DNA from: Methanobacteriota archaeon
GTDB taxonomy: Archaea > Thermoplasmatota > Poseidoniia > Poseidoniales > Poseidoniaceae
NCBI GenBank assembly: GCA_011524855.1
Contig: WTJK01000037.1
Coordinates: 5,302 to 44,665, forward strand
Length of the DNA stretch: 39,364 nucleotides
Direction: 5' to 3'
Part shown: one piece after another, positions 7,151-15,963 of the stretch
Position numbering within the stretch: position 1 is the first letter of the stretch
Layout: each line of letters begins with the position of its first letter
Notes under the pieces: model-generated
What the model was told of the DNA's origin: nothing
What the model saw: only the letters and a program-made list of their open reading frames with translations
The model's database searches: none
Position numbers and translations under genes: made by a program

Positions 7151-8029
7151 TCATTCGCTCTCGCCGTCGAAGGAAGCGTCCATGAGGCTTCGGTGCATGG
7201 CGAGGGCGGGGGCCGTGATCGCCACCAAAGCAACGCCCACCAACATCGGCCACCACCACGCTGGCATCGCTTCGTCGTTTTCGCCCGAGGGGTCGTTGTC
7301 ATCGCTGAGGTTCATGTCCCCGGTCGGTGAGAGCGAAGCAACCGTGAGGGGGCGAACGCCTTGCTGCTCAAGGACCACCACCACCTGTCCGTTGTCAGGT
7401 ACCGTCATCCCTCGCACGTCCGAATGGTTGTTGCTGGTGTTCAGGGGCAGCGAATCGACAACAAGCCGTGCATGGGTGAGGTTGCCCGCTTCGTTCAAAC
7501 GCGGAGCCGTGACGTAAACGGTAAGGCTCAGGCCTTCCATGCCCGTGTGGTTGAACGAGCCGTTGTCAAAACTGAGGTTGTCCAATCCACCCCATTCCAT
7601 CGTACGGTTGGCGAGGGTGTGATTCAGGTCGAGTGCTTGACGAGCCCCTGTGAGCAGCGCTTCGCCGTCAACCACGATGGATGGATAGAGCAAGAGCCTG
7701 AAGGTGGTCTCAAACCGTTCGTTGGAGGCAGAGAGGTACGCTTCATCGACAGGGGATGATGGGTGTTGCAAGACCGCCGTCTCCGTCCTGTTGAGTCCAT
7801 CGACCAGGGGTGATACCTCGTAGCAGGGCTCGCACCAATCGGCGGCGAAATATTCCACAAGGTGCGCGGGGCGAACCGGTTCACAATCGCTCGAGTTCCA
7901 GCATGCGCCGTCGAAGATCATCACGTCCAAGACCGAGCCGATTTGAACATCTTCGGTCTGGCCGTGGGCTGGGGTGGCGGAAAAGGCAAGCAACGCCAGC
8001 GTGAACAACAGCCCCCATGGCGTTCTCAT
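7151..8029 (-). CDS. Secreted, membrane-anchored thioredoxin-like protein
   Basis: From the ATG at 8029 the protein has 292 residues. Residues 1-23 are a signal peptide (WGLLFTLALLAFSATPAHG). A thioredoxin-fold region follows, with the redox motif FAADWCEPCYE (Cys66 and Cys69) and a likely cis-Pro segment LLYPSIVVDGEALLTG. A second cysteine pair (Cys43, Cys49) precedes it. The C-terminal half is beta-rich with many N-x-S/T sites, and residues about 258-277 form a single C-terminal membrane helix. The domain therefore faces outside. It is divergent from ctaA across 54 bases, so reduction or metallation of cytochrome oxidase, or of the CtaA cysteine pair, is a reasonable but untested role. An ATG at 8050 would add seven residues. 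Confidence 0.8.
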   Translation of the reverse strand: MRTPWGLLFTLALLAFSATPAHGQTEDVQIGSVLDVMIFDGACWNSSDCEPVRPAHLVEYFAADWCEPCYEVSPLVDGLNRTETAVLQHPSSPVDEAYLSASNERFETTFRLLLYPSIVVDGEALLTGARQALDLNHTLANRTMEWGGLDNLSFDNGSFNHTGMEGLSLTVYVTAPRLNEAGNLTHARLVVDSLPLNTSNNHSDVRGMTVPDNGQVVVVLEQQGVRPLTVASLSPTGDMNLSDDNDPSGENDEAMPAWWWPMLVGVALVAITAPALAMHRSLMDASFDGESE

Positions 8030-8083
8030 GATGCACGCAGGCGGGGGCATGTGTTCAAAAGGGGTCTGCTCTCACCAAACAGC

Positions 8084-9148
8084 ATGGAAGACCCTTGGTG
8101 GCGCCGCCCATCGGTCCTTCCTCTGATGCTCGTGGTGATGGCGTTTCTCATCATCGCCGTCGGCGGAAGCATCCGCATCAACGACGCTGGCGAGTCATGC
8201 CCCGAGTGGCCCACGTGCTTCGGAACGTGGCACTTCGTCGTCAGCGAAGCAGAACAAGCGGCTTACTGGGACGAGCACCCTGAGCAAATCGATTCTCGTG
8301 GTCCGGACCATCGGTACACCACCTTCCAGATTTTTGTGGAATGGTTTCACCGGCTGCTGGTCGGTGTCATTGCCGTCCCCATCCTCGTCAACGTTCTCAT
8401 GGCGCGCAGCGGTCGCTTGGGTGAGGGGGTGTTCCCGCTGGCGAGTGCGGCAGCCGTGCTGCTGGTGGTCCAAGCGTTTGCGGGCTACATCACGGTGGAG
8501 TACGATAACGCAGATTGGACCGTCGCCCTCCACCTCTCGCTGGCTTCCATCTTCCTCTCGTTGCTGATGTACCAATACATGCGGATGCGGGTGGCAGAAG
8601 GTGCGCCCTGGCCGTGGGCGATCGAGACGAGTCAAGCGTTTTTGCAGAAGCACAGCAAGCGCATGCACAGCATGGCTGCCGCCCTGGGGCTCTTGCTGGT
8701 GCTCGGCGCTTGGGTCTCGTCCTCTGCCGGCGGTCAGTACAACCAGAGTTGCTCCGTTGGGTTCCCGAACGGCTGGCCCAAATGCCAGGGGTCGTTCTTG
8801 CCCTCTTTGGAAGGACCCGGCATTTTCATTCAAATGATTCACCGGGTGGGTGCGCTTGTTGTCGGTTTGGTGCTCGTCATGAGCACTGCTGTGATGCGCA
8901 ACGAGGACCTGAAGGTCGCCGGGGATGCCTCTTTGGTGACGATGGCCGAGGTGACCACGGGCGTTTGGTTCCTCAATCTCATGGTCGGTGGCTCCTACAT
9001 CGTGTTCGCAAAGATTGGCGACTTCCCTGAATGGCTCTCGCTGCTCCACCTGGTGGTGGGTGTGACGGCGTTCTTTTGTGCCATGGCCATGGTGTTCGCC
9101 ATCCGAATCGCCGGTGCGGCAGCGCCCGATCGTGAGGCATCGACATGA
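8084..9148 (+). CDS. ctaA: Haem A synthase CtaA (COX15 family)
   Basis: This membrane enzyme oxidises the C8 methyl of haem O to the formyl group of haem A for terminal oxidases. From the ATG at 8084 it has 354 residues and about eight membrane helices. All four haem-ligand-type histidines are present at helix ends: His89 (EWFHRLL), His150 (ALHLSLAS), His253 (MIHRVGAL) and His322 (LLHLVVG). The first extracytoplasmic loop has the paired cysteines Cys39 and Cys45 in GESCPEWPTCFG, as in Bacillus-type CtaA. Its stop overlaps the ctaB start (ATGA at 9145-9148), so the two are translationally coupled. Transcription is divergent from the thioredoxin-like gene. Confidence 0.93.
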   Translation: MEDPWWRRPSVLPLMLVVMAFLIIAVGGSIRINDAGESCPEWPTCFGTWHFVVSEAEQAAYWDEHPEQIDSRGPDHRYTTFQIFVEWFHRLLVGVIAVPILVNVLMARSGRLGEGVFPLASAAAVLLVVQAFAGYITVEYDNADWTVALHLSLASIFLSLLMYQYMRMRVAEGAPWPWAIETSQAFLQKHSKRMHSMAAALGLLLVLGAWVSSSAGGQYNQSCSVGFPNGWPKCQGSFLPSLEGPGIFIQMIHRVGALVVGLVLVMSTAVMRNEDLKVAGDASLVTMAEVTTGVWFLNLMVGGSYIVFAKIGDFPEWLSLLHLVVGVTAFFCAMAMVFAIRIAGAAAPDREAST

Positions 9149-10170
9149 GTGCGGCGGCCTCGCAGCCCGAAGGGCCACCACCGCATCCCGGTGTGGTCAA
9201 GGTCATGATCCAGCTGATGAAACTTCGAGTCATTGTCCTCTTGCAGGTGACGGCCGTGTGCGCCATTTTGGTTCATGATCTGTTGGCTCGTCACGGTTTG
9301 ATCGATGTGACGCGCACATGGACGGATACCGGCCTTGCCGTCCTCCTCACGGTCGTTGGAGGGACCTTGTCTGCAGGTGGGTCCAACGCCATCAACATGT
9401 GGTACGATGCGGACATTGACCCAAAAATGCGCCGAACGCGAAACCGACCGATCCCTCTCGGTCATGCTTCTCCGCGATTTGCCCTGTTGTTCGGGCTGGT
9501 GATCGCCATTGTCGGTTCATCCATGTTCTTCTTGGCCAGTGCCAAAGCAGCGTTCTGGTCCTTCTTCTCCGTCGCATTTTACGTGTTGGTGTATTCCATG
9601 TGGTTGAAGCGGCGGACACCGCAAAACATCGTGATTGGCGGCGTAGCAGGGGCCACGCCCCCCCTCATCGGCTGGGCGGTTGCCGCAGGCGACAGCATTG
9701 CGGGTTCGAACGTCTTTGACCTGGGTTCCCCCGTGCCTTGGATGCTGTTTTTCCTGATTTTCTTGTGGACGCCACCGCATTTTTGGGCGTTGGCGCTTTA
9801 CCGTTCTGGTGAGTACAAAGATGCGAATGTTCCGATGATGAACGAAGTGAAGGGGCCTGAACACACCCTTGCGCAATCAAAAGCCTACGTGGTTGCCCTG
9901 TTGATGCTTGGTTCTGTGCCGTGTTTTTGGCCGGGGTCTGGCATGCCGTTGCTGTGGGCGTTCGTCTCTGGTGGTCTCACCGTTTGGTACGGCCTGTCGG
10001 TGTGGAACATTGACCCAAAGGAACCCTTTGACGACAACGGTCGCATGCCAAAGGCAGCCAAATCGTTCTTCCGAAGTCTGTTTTACCTTGGCTGGATGTT
10101 CTTCGCCTTGGTTCTCATCGTGGCGCTGCCGCCCGCTTGGCTGGGACCCTTGGGGCCGCTGAACGCTTGA
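9145..10170 (+). CDS. ctaB: Protohaem IX farnesyltransferase (haem O synthase) CtaB
   Basis: This UbiA-family prenyltransferase adds the hydroxyethylfarnesyl group to haem b to give haem O, the substrate of CtaA. It has 341 residues and about nine hydrophobic segments. The first prenyl-diphosphate motif is N81 to R in NAINMWYDADIDPKMRRT, followed by RNRPIP. The second conserved region is YKDANVPMMNEVKG, and TPPHFWALALYRSGEY is the usual HFW block. The ATG overlaps the ctaA stop by four bases. A small hairpin (GGTCC-TTGTT-GGACC, 10176-10190) follows the stop codon and may mark the transcript end before the tRNA. Confidence 0.95.
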   Translation: MSAAASQPEGPPPHPGVVKVMIQLMKLRVIVLLQVTAVCAILVHDLLARHGLIDVTRTWTDTGLAVLLTVVGGTLSAGGSNAINMWYDADIDPKMRRTRNRPIPLGHASPRFALLFGLVIAIVGSSMFFLASAKAAFWSFFSVAFYVLVYSMWLKRRTPQNIVIGGVAGATPPLIGWAVAAGDSIAGSNVFDLGSPVPWMLFFLIFLWTPPHFWALALYRSGEYKDANVPMMNEVKGPEHTLAQSKAYVVALLMLGSVPCFWPGSGMPLLWAFVSGGLTVWYGLSVWNIDPKEPFDDNGRMPKAAKSFFRSLFYLGWMFFALVLIVALPPAWLGPLGPLNA

Positions 10171-10238
10171 CAGCAGGTCCTTGTTGGACCACCACCGACC
10201 GTCACGTTCATGAGAAGTTCACGGGTGGCGCAGGTCAA

Positions 10239-10325
10239 GCGGCAGTCGCATAGCCTGGCCATTGCGCCGGATTGCTAATCCGGTGGTGTCTCACCTCGGG
10301 AGTTCGAATCTCCCCTGCCGCGCCA
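10239..10325 (+). tRNA. tRNA-Ser (anticodon GCT), CCA encoded
   Basis: The acceptor stem GCGGCAG (10239-10245) pairs with CTGCCGC (10315-10321). The D stem is GCA/TGC, and the anticodon stem is CCGGA/TCCGG with loop TTGCTAA (anticodon GCT, reading AGC and AGU). A long variable arm (GGTG-TCT-CACC) marks a class II tRNA, as expected for serine, and the T arm is GGGAG-TTCGAAT-CTCCC. The discriminator is G and CCA is encoded at 10323-10325. No intron is present. The stop codon of the convergent surface-protein gene begins at the next base. Confidence 0.95.
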
Positions 10326-13307
10326 TCAATCAAAAAAGTCGTCAAAGTCGTCTTGCATGGCCCGTGAATCGGCATGTTTTCTTCGAGCCGCCATGATTCG
10401 CTTCAAGCGCTTGTTCTTCTTCAAAATCATGGGGAGGGCAACGGCGTTCAGCAGGACCATCCCCAACAACACCAGACCGATGAGTTGGAATTCAGAGGTC
10501 AGCATCGCATCGTTCAGATCTTGCAACCAATCAACGCCCAACGGCGGCTCCGGGGGCTCAGGCTCGGGTGGGATGAGGTGTTGGTTGTAGGTCCACCAAT
10601 CGTCTTGGATGGACACGCGTTCAACGTTGGGCGACGAAGAAGTCACCATGAATTGCTCGTTTCCGACGTGGTCGATGGGGGCCAGAACGTAGTAGTACGT
10701 TCGATGTGGCCGAATGCCATCCACTTCGATGCCGGTTTGATTGAAGGAACCGGTGGCGCCCGGGTCGTTCACAAGGCCGCTGGCGATGGGCTGGATGAAG
10801 GACAGGTCCATGTCGTCCGGGCGCTGCTCGACCCGATAGAGGTCCCACATCAAGGCACCTTCGGCTTCGTGGTCGGGCCACGTCCAGGTGAGGTCGACTT
10901 CGTAACAAACCGACCAATCTTCCCGGCGATCGAAGCATTCGGTGTCGTTGGTGAACCGCCATTCATGATTGAAATTGGATACGGTGGCGGTGGGAGCCAC
11001 CGCATCACCGCACAGCAGGCCGGCTTCCCCGTCGACACGGGTGATGTTGACCATCTGGATGTTCGGTACGCCCTCGCGGTCGACGGGGGCGATGGCGTAG
11101 GATGCGCACACATCGGTGGGCAGTGGTTCTGGGTCCACCCACGTGGTCGCGGTCGGGGCGAGGGTGGCCACCTGCGTGGTGGTGGTCAGTTCTTCCCAGA
11201 TGAACGCATTGATGCCTTGCGAGGGGTCGGGGAAGAAGGTTGAACCGGCTCCGCCACTGAGTTTGTACACGGCCCAACCGCCGAGGTAGGGGTTGGTGGT
11301 GTCGCCTTGGGAGGTGAAGTCAAGTTGGATTTGGCCGGCTCGAAGTTGCGTGTGAGACACGTTCTGGGCCGAAACCGACAGGTCGGGGAGCACCCCGGTG
11401 ATGAGGACGACGCCCGGTTGAGCAAGTTGGACCGTGGCCGTTCCGTCTTCAGCGATGGAAGCGGAACTGTCCCCGTCGATTTCGGTCCACAGTTGTGAGT
11501 CGATGGAGGGGAGATAGCGCAAATTAACGGTGCTCAGGTTCACGTCGCTGGGCAAGATGGCAGAGAGGTTCAGCGTGAGCCGCAAACTTCGCAACCCCAA
11601 ATCCGTCGCAGGTTCCGAGGGCGTCAGGTTCACACTGACCATCATGAGGGGCGAAGCACCTCCGCCGATGCCGTAATTTTGACCGAGCAACGGCAGAAGC
11701 AATGCCGTTTCGTGTTCAGCGTCCTGTTCGGTGACGGCTTCCCCGGTGAGGTAGGGTGCGAGGTCCAGCGGGATGGCGTTGAGGACATCAAATTCAACGT
11801 AGGCGTACGCCTCTTCGCCGAACGGGTCTCGGGCAACCAACGTGATGTTGTGATGGCCAAGGCCGAACTCACTTCCGGTGAGGTTCAGCACCTGTCCGTG
11901 TCCCCACGTGTAGAAACCCTCCCGCCAGGTGAAGTTGAGGGGTTGTGAGGCCAATTCGCTGTGGCGTCCTACGAGTTCAACCGTTTCACTGGCCGAAAAC
12001 ACGCCGATGGCATCGTTGATTTGGATGGTTGGGTTGATGGGCCCGACCTCAATGTTGGTGTCGAACGAGTACAGGTTGTCCGTGGTTCGAACATCGAAGT
12101 TGTTGTCGAAGCTGTTTGGCAGGCTGACTCGGACCGTTCGGCTCGAACCGGTGGTGGTCATGGGGAACAAACAGGTGGTGGTTTCGCCTGGGTGGAGTTG
12201 GTCGACCTGGCATGTTTCGTCAACCTCGGTCAAAAACTGGGGCGAGAGCACTTCCAACGTGACGGCGATGTCGTCCACCGTGATGTTGCCGTTGTTTCGG
12301 ATCTCTGCCGTCAACCGGTCGGTGCCGTAATAGAAGGTCGTGGCCGATGCACTGTGCGAAGGATACACGTTCATGACTTCAAGATCAAGGCTGTTGTTGA
12401 ACACCAACACGCTGCTTGCTAAGTTGTCTTCGATGTTTTTGTCACCGTGAGGGGTGCCAATGCTGCTGAACACGCCCCACTTCAGAAGGAAGGTTCCCTC
12501 CGTCCCGTGATTCAAGGTAGGGAGAGCTTGGTTGAACGCTTCGAGGCCGCCCCAATTGGGCAAGGTGGTCACGTTGCGATAGGCCTGGTCCAGCAACACG
12601 TTCCCGTCTTCGGTCCACAATTGCCATCCCATGTTGGCATCCAGCGAACAGGTGGGGCAACTGATGGCATGGCCACGGGCCGTGAGGTTGTACGCCGTTC
12701 CGGTGTTGAGGATGCGTTGTCCGTCCTGTTCGGCGAGATGGTCGATGTTCTCCAACACGTCATGGGCGTTGTTCACGGTGATGTCGGAAAAGTACTGGGT
12801 GACATTGATGTTGAACTTGAGCTCGTCGTCAACGGGGTTTTGGTCGGTGGCGGTGAACGCATAGACCACCGTGAAGACCCCCTCAGAACCCGAACCAGGT
12901 CGCCAACGGTCGCTGGATGTGATGTTGTCGGAAGCACCGCCGGGAATGTTCGTGAGGGTGAACGCCCCCTGGTCTTCCGGATCGGCTTTGCATGCGGCAA
13001 CGGTCACATCGCCCTCGCAGGCATACCAGGACAAGGCTCGTCCCACCCCGTCGGTGCTGCCGATGAAATTCGTCACTTCGGCGGTGAATTCAATCTGCTG
13101 GTAAGCGTTGTACCAGCGGTCGGGTTGCGGCGATGCGGTGTCGGTGATGCCCAACGACCCGCTCACGGCACTGGCGGGGGGAACGGTCACCAACGCCAGC
13201 AAGGACGATGACAGCAACAACAGCACCAGCGAAGAACTTCGACGCCGGGGGGTTGCCTTGCGAGGCTGACGCTGGGCCATGTGCAAATGGTCGCCTTGAT
13301 GCTTCAA
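10326..13307 (-). CDS. Large surface protein with Ig-like/FN3-like domains and C-terminal anchor
   Basis: The protein has 993 residues from the ATG at 13307 (984 from the ATG at 13280, MAQRQPRK). A signal peptide of the form RRRSSSLVLLLL...PPASA|VSG is followed by a long beta-rich ectodomain with many N-x-S/T sites. Residues about 300-430 look like a CARDB-type domain (YYGTDRLTAEIRNNGNITVD), about 440-520 like a PKD-type domain (FGLGHHNITLVARDPFGEEA), and about 820-910 like a fibronectin-III domain (DLTWTWPDHE, PHRTYYYVLAPIDHVGNE). A Pro/Glu-rich linker leads to one membrane helix at about 940-962, then a Lys/Arg-rich and finally acidic cytoplasmic tail ending DDFDDFFD. Adhesion, envelope structure or polymer binding are all possible; function is not assigned. 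The domain calls are by eye. Confidence 0.82.
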   Translation of the reverse strand: MKHQGDHLHMAQRQPRKATPRRRSSSLVLLLLSSSLLALVTVPPASAVSGSLGITDTASPQPDRWYNAYQQIEFTAEVTNFIGSTDGVGRALSWYACEGDVTVAACKADPEDQGAFTLTNIPGGASDNITSSDRWRPGSGSEGVFTVVYAFTATDQNPVDDELKFNINVTQYFSDITVNNAHDVLENIDHLAEQDGQRILNTGTAYNLTARGHAISCPTCSLDANMGWQLWTEDGNVLLDQAYRNVTTLPNWGGLEAFNQALPTLNHGTEGTFLLKWGVFSSIGTPHGDKNIEDNLASSVLVFNNSLDLEVMNVYPSHSASATTFYYGTDRLTAEIRNNGNITVDDIAVTLEVLSPQFLTEVDETCQVDQLHPGETTTCLFPMTTTGSSRTVRVSLPNSFDNNFDVRTTDNLYSFDTNIEVGPINPTIQINDAIGVFSASETVELVGRHSELASQPLNFTWREGFYTWGHGQVLNLTGSEFGLGHHNITLVARDPFGEEAYAYVEFDVLNAIPLDLAPYLTGEAVTEQDAEHETALLLPLLGQNYGIGGGASPLMMVSVNLTPSEPATDLGLRSLRLTLNLSAILPSDVNLSTVNLRYLPSIDSQLWTEIDGDSSASIAEDGTATVQLAQPGVVLITGVLPDLSVSAQNVSHTQLRAGQIQLDFTSQGDTTNPYLGGWAVYKLSGGAGSTFFPDPSQGINAFIWEELTTTTQVATLAPTATTWVDPEPLPTDVCASYAIAPVDREGVPNIQMVNITRVDGEAGLLCGDAVAPTATVSNFNHEWRFTNDTECFDRREDWSVCYEVDLTWTWPDHEAEGALMWDLYRVEQRPDDMDLSFIQPIASGLVNDPGATGSFNQTGIEVDGIRPHRTYYYVLAPIDHVGNEQFMVTSSSPNVERVSIQDDWWTYNQHLIPPEPEPPEPPLGVDWLQDLNDAMLTSEFQLIGLVLLGMVLLNAVALPMILKKNKRLKRIMAARRKHADSRAMQDDFDDFFD

Positions 13308-13401
13308 AGACTCATCGCTTCATTCGGCGCATATCATCGGTTTCTCGAAGACCGAAGGGGGCGTGAAGGCGTGAACGCTGCTCGGATTCATCGGCAACCT
13401 C

Positions 13402-14511
13402 ATGAAGCCCGCTTGGGTCAATGGATTCATGCGAAGCGATGCACGTCGTGACCTGGTCAGCGATGACCGGGGATTGACGGCGGTCATCGAGTTCCTTTCT
13501 GCGTTCACGCTGTTCTTGATGATCCTCACGGCGTTCATTTCGCTCGCCCAGCTGCAAATGGGTTCCAACGACCCTTCCGTGGACCGGTTGGACCGCGCTG
13601 CAGCGATGGGGTTGGATCGACTGACCTCAAACGAGGGATGGTTTGTTCCGGTGCTCGATGATGGCTCGTTCGACACAGCCAACGGCACGGCTGACTGGGA
13701 TGTGTTGGATGCCGAGGCCCTCAACAACGGCCGACTCCAAGCGGGCCTGTTGGTGAACGGCCAACTGGACAGCAACCGCATCTCGGCCCTGCGCAACGTC
13801 ACTGAAACCGGGATGGCAGAAGGGCTGGGTTTGGGCGACAGCATGAGCCTTCACTTGTCCATCCGCGTGGTGTCGAGCGACGACGCCAACCGGTCTGGCG
13901 CTGAATTGTTTGTCGGTGGGACGGAGCGAGGCACCTCGCCCGCCTCCTCCACGGCGTACAGGACATTCACACAAGAGGGGGAGGTCCTGATGGTGGTGCT
14001 GGAAGTGCACAGCCGTTCGCAAAAGTTTGACGTTCTTGAGTTGAATGAAATCATGACACGCCCGGCCTCGGGTGGTCCCGAGTGGATTGAGGTTCGAAAC
14101 CCCAATCAGTTTGCCGTGGCATTGCGAGGGTGGTCGCTGAACCACACGTCGGGGTCGTCGTCCTCGGACGTCCTCCTCCAGGGCGGTGTGATCTCCGGTG
14201 AGGGCATGGCTCTCCTGACCGGTGACCCGACGAGCCAAGCGGTGGGCAACGCCACCGAGGTGATCGACCTCGGCCAAACCGGCTTCCTCGGTGTGGGCTC
14301 GCTCAACGGCTTGGCCGATGGTCAAGGCGTCCTTTCTTTGCGCTACACCCAACTCGACAGTGTGACGCCCAGCGAAATGGGCCGAGCGGCTTGGGGTGGC
14401 AACACCGGATTGTTCATGGTCGTCGGCCAGTCCATGGCGTGGGACGGCAGCGATCGATTTGCAAGCGACGCTTGGTCCACCAACCCCGACCCCACGCCGG
14501 GCGAGGTCTGA
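13402..14511 (+). CDS. Pilin-like protein with C-terminal lamin-tail-like domain
   Basis: The protein has 369 residues, or 360 from the ATG at 13429. Near the start, DDRG at residues 21-24 precedes the hydrophobic stretch LTAVIEFLSAFTLFLMILTA with a Glu at the sixth hydrophobic position. That resembles the class III signal of archaeal type IV pilins, cut after Gly by a PibD-like peptidase. After about 160 residues of Asn/Ser/Gly-rich sequence, residues about 210-335 read FDVLELNEIMTRP, GPEWIEVRNPNQFAVALRGW, then ISGEGMALLTGD, the pattern of the lamin-tail (LTD) domain of secreted prokaryotic proteins. It lies 73 bases upstream of the KaiC-like cluster and is divergent from the large surface protein. 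A non-pilin single-pass membrane protein is the alternative. Confidence 0.7.
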   Translation: MKPAWVNGFMRSDARRDLVSDDRGLTAVIEFLSAFTLFLMILTAFISLAQLQMGSNDPSVDRLDRAAAMGLDRLTSNEGWFVPVLDDGSFDTANGTADWDVLDAEALNNGRLQAGLLVNGQLDSNRISALRNVTETGMAEGLGLGDSMSLHLSIRVVSSDDANRSGAELFVGGTERGTSPASSTAYRTFTQEGEVLMVVLEVHSRSQKFDVLELNEIMTRPASGGPEWIEVRNPNQFAVALRGWSLNHTSGSSSSDVLLQGGVISGEGMALLTGDPTSQAVGNATEVIDLGQTGFLGVGSLNGLADGQGVLSLRYTQLDSVTPSEMGRAAWGGNTGLFMVVGQSMAWDGSDRFASDAWSTNPDPTPGEV

Positions 14512-14584
14512 ACGGAGCGGGCCTTGCGGCGTCCGGGCATGCAAACACTTCATCAACCTGCAAGCGCTCACTGAGGTTGGTCCC

Positions 14585-15367
14585 ATGCAGTCCTCTGGCG
14601 TCTACACCCGCGACCGATGCGTCACCGGCATTCATGGATTGGATGAAATCCTCCGCGGTGGCATTCCTTACGGTTCCACCGTTCTGGCAGCCGGGACCTG
14701 TGGGTCCGGGAAGACGACCCTTGCCATGGAATTCCTCGTGCGCGGGGCGCTCGCTGGCGAGGCATGTGCCCACTTCACGGCAACAGAGCCCTCGGTGAAG
14801 TTGCTTGAAAACATCCGTCAATACGCCTTTTTTGACATGAACATGGTTGATTCCGGCCTCATCAACGTCTTTGACATGGACGTGCTGTATTCGTGGCTTG
14901 GTCTCGAGAAAGCCTCGTTCGATTTGGACGACGTCCACGCGCTCATCAAGTCCATCGTTGACATCGTGAACACCATCGGCGTCACCCGACTTGTCATCGA
15001 CTCGGTGACGACGTTGTGTTACAAGATCAAATCCGAGCAACTGATTCGTGATTTCTTGTTCACCCTCGGTAAGAAACTGGCGACCCTCGGGTGCACCACC
15101 GTCCTGATCAGCGAAATCACATCCGCCACCGAGAACGCACACTGGTCTTCGTTTGGGGTGGAAGAAGCCATCGCTGATGGCATCATTGTTATGGGCGATT
15201 CGGAACGCATGGGGCACCTCCTTCGTTTCCTTCAGGTGGTGAAGATGCGTGGCACGGCGCACAGTCGAGCGAAACACGCCATCGAACTCACGCCGTTGGG
15301 CGTGATGCTGATTCCGATGCTGAAATGGGGTGCTTCGGCGGATAAAACCAGTCGATGGGGGTCGTGA
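14585..15367 (+). CDS. KaiC/RadA-like ATPase with intact P-loop
   Basis: This single-domain RecA-fold ATPase has 260 residues. The N-terminus TGIHGLDEILRGGIPYGSTVLAAG is typical of KaiC and RAD55-like proteins. Walker A is GTCGSGKTT with Lys43, and Walker B is TRLVIDSVT with Asp139. The C-terminal half has LRFLQVVKMRGTAHSRAKHAIELTPLG, the usual KaiC ending. No KaiA or KaiB is in view, so a clock role is not implied; archaeal relatives include ArlH of the archaellum and KaiC-like signalling ATPases. The next gene starts two bases after its stop. The start at 14585 is chosen because sequence upstream of it overlaps the pilin-like gene and lacks KaiC similarity. Confidence 0.87.
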   Translation: MQSSGVYTRDRCVTGIHGLDEILRGGIPYGSTVLAAGTCGSGKTTLAMEFLVRGALAGEACAHFTATEPSVKLLENIRQYAFFDMNMVDSGLINVFDMDVLYSWLGLEKASFDLDDVHALIKSIVDIVNTIGVTRLVIDSVTTLCYKIKSEQLIRDFLFTLGKKLATLGCTTVLISEITSATENAHWSSFGVEEAIADGIIVMGDSERMGHLLRFLQVVKMRGTAHSRAKHAIELTPLGVMLIPMLKWGASADKTSRWGS

Positions 15368-15369
15368 CG

Positions 15370-15954
15370 ATGTTCGAACTTGACCAAATGATCGCCGAGC
15401 AACTCACGCAGGTCTCCCTCAGCAGCGCCATTCAAGTGCGCGTTGGGGCCAACAATGCCTTTGGCGTGACAGCAAGCACCATGGTGCCGTTGATGCAGAT
15501 GTTCGAAATGGGCGGCGTGTACATCTCTGCAGGTCGCGGAGCGGTGGAGATCATTCAGGCGTACGAGGCCATCGGGGTGGATGTGTCCAACATCCAGTTC
15601 CTCGACCTCGTCTCATCTGGCGTGTTGGGGGGGACCGATGTCCCGTACCCCAACGTGACCTTCATTGACAGCCCGATCATGCTTGAGTCCATCTTGTTGC
15701 GCACCCTTTACACCCTCCGCACGGTCAACACGGCACGAAATTTTGTGATCCTTGACAGCCTCAACGCGTTGTCCATCTACAACGACGACCGGATGCTCGC
15801 CGAATACCTTCACACCTTCATCAACACGTTCCGACAGCGCGAGGTGCTGTCCGTCCTCTTGACCGTGCCGGACCAAACGCCGCCACTTGTGCTGGCAAAT
15901 TTGGACACCTACTGCACGGACATTGTCGACCGGGGGCAAGTCGTTCTCCTCTGA
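15370..15954 (+). CDS. Degenerate KaiC/RecA-fold protein lacking a P-loop (first pseudo-ATPase)
   Basis: The protein has 194 residues from the ATG at 15370 (MFELDQMIAEQL); an ATG at 15355 overlaps the previous gene. It aligns in order with its upstream neighbour. The Walker A region reads VGANNAFGVTASTMV, with neither GxxxxGK nor the lysine. The Walker B-like strand remains (ARNFVILDSLNAL, Asp129). The later RecA-fold strand FRQREVLSVLLTVPD is followed by a truncated end at VDRGQVVLL. It probably cannot hydrolyse ATP and may bind an active partner. It ends in TGAGGTG, whose TGA is also the start of the Shine-Dalgarno site of the next gene, so expression is coupled. Confidence 0.78.
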   Translation: MFELDQMIAEQLTQVSLSSAIQVRVGANNAFGVTASTMVPLMQMFEMGGVYISAGRGAVEIIQAYEAIGVDVSNIQFLDLVSSGVLGGTDVPYPNVTFIDSPIMLESILLRTLYTLRTVNTARNFVILDSLNALSIYNDDRMLAEYLHTFINTFRQREVLSVLLTVPDQTPPLVLANLDTYCTDIVDRGQVVLL

Positions 15955-15963
15955 GGTGGTACC

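Noticed and set aside
10239-10325. tRNA-Ser as an integration site for a mobile element
   Set aside because: No integrase, no repeat of the tRNA 3' end and no change in base composition were seen on either side.
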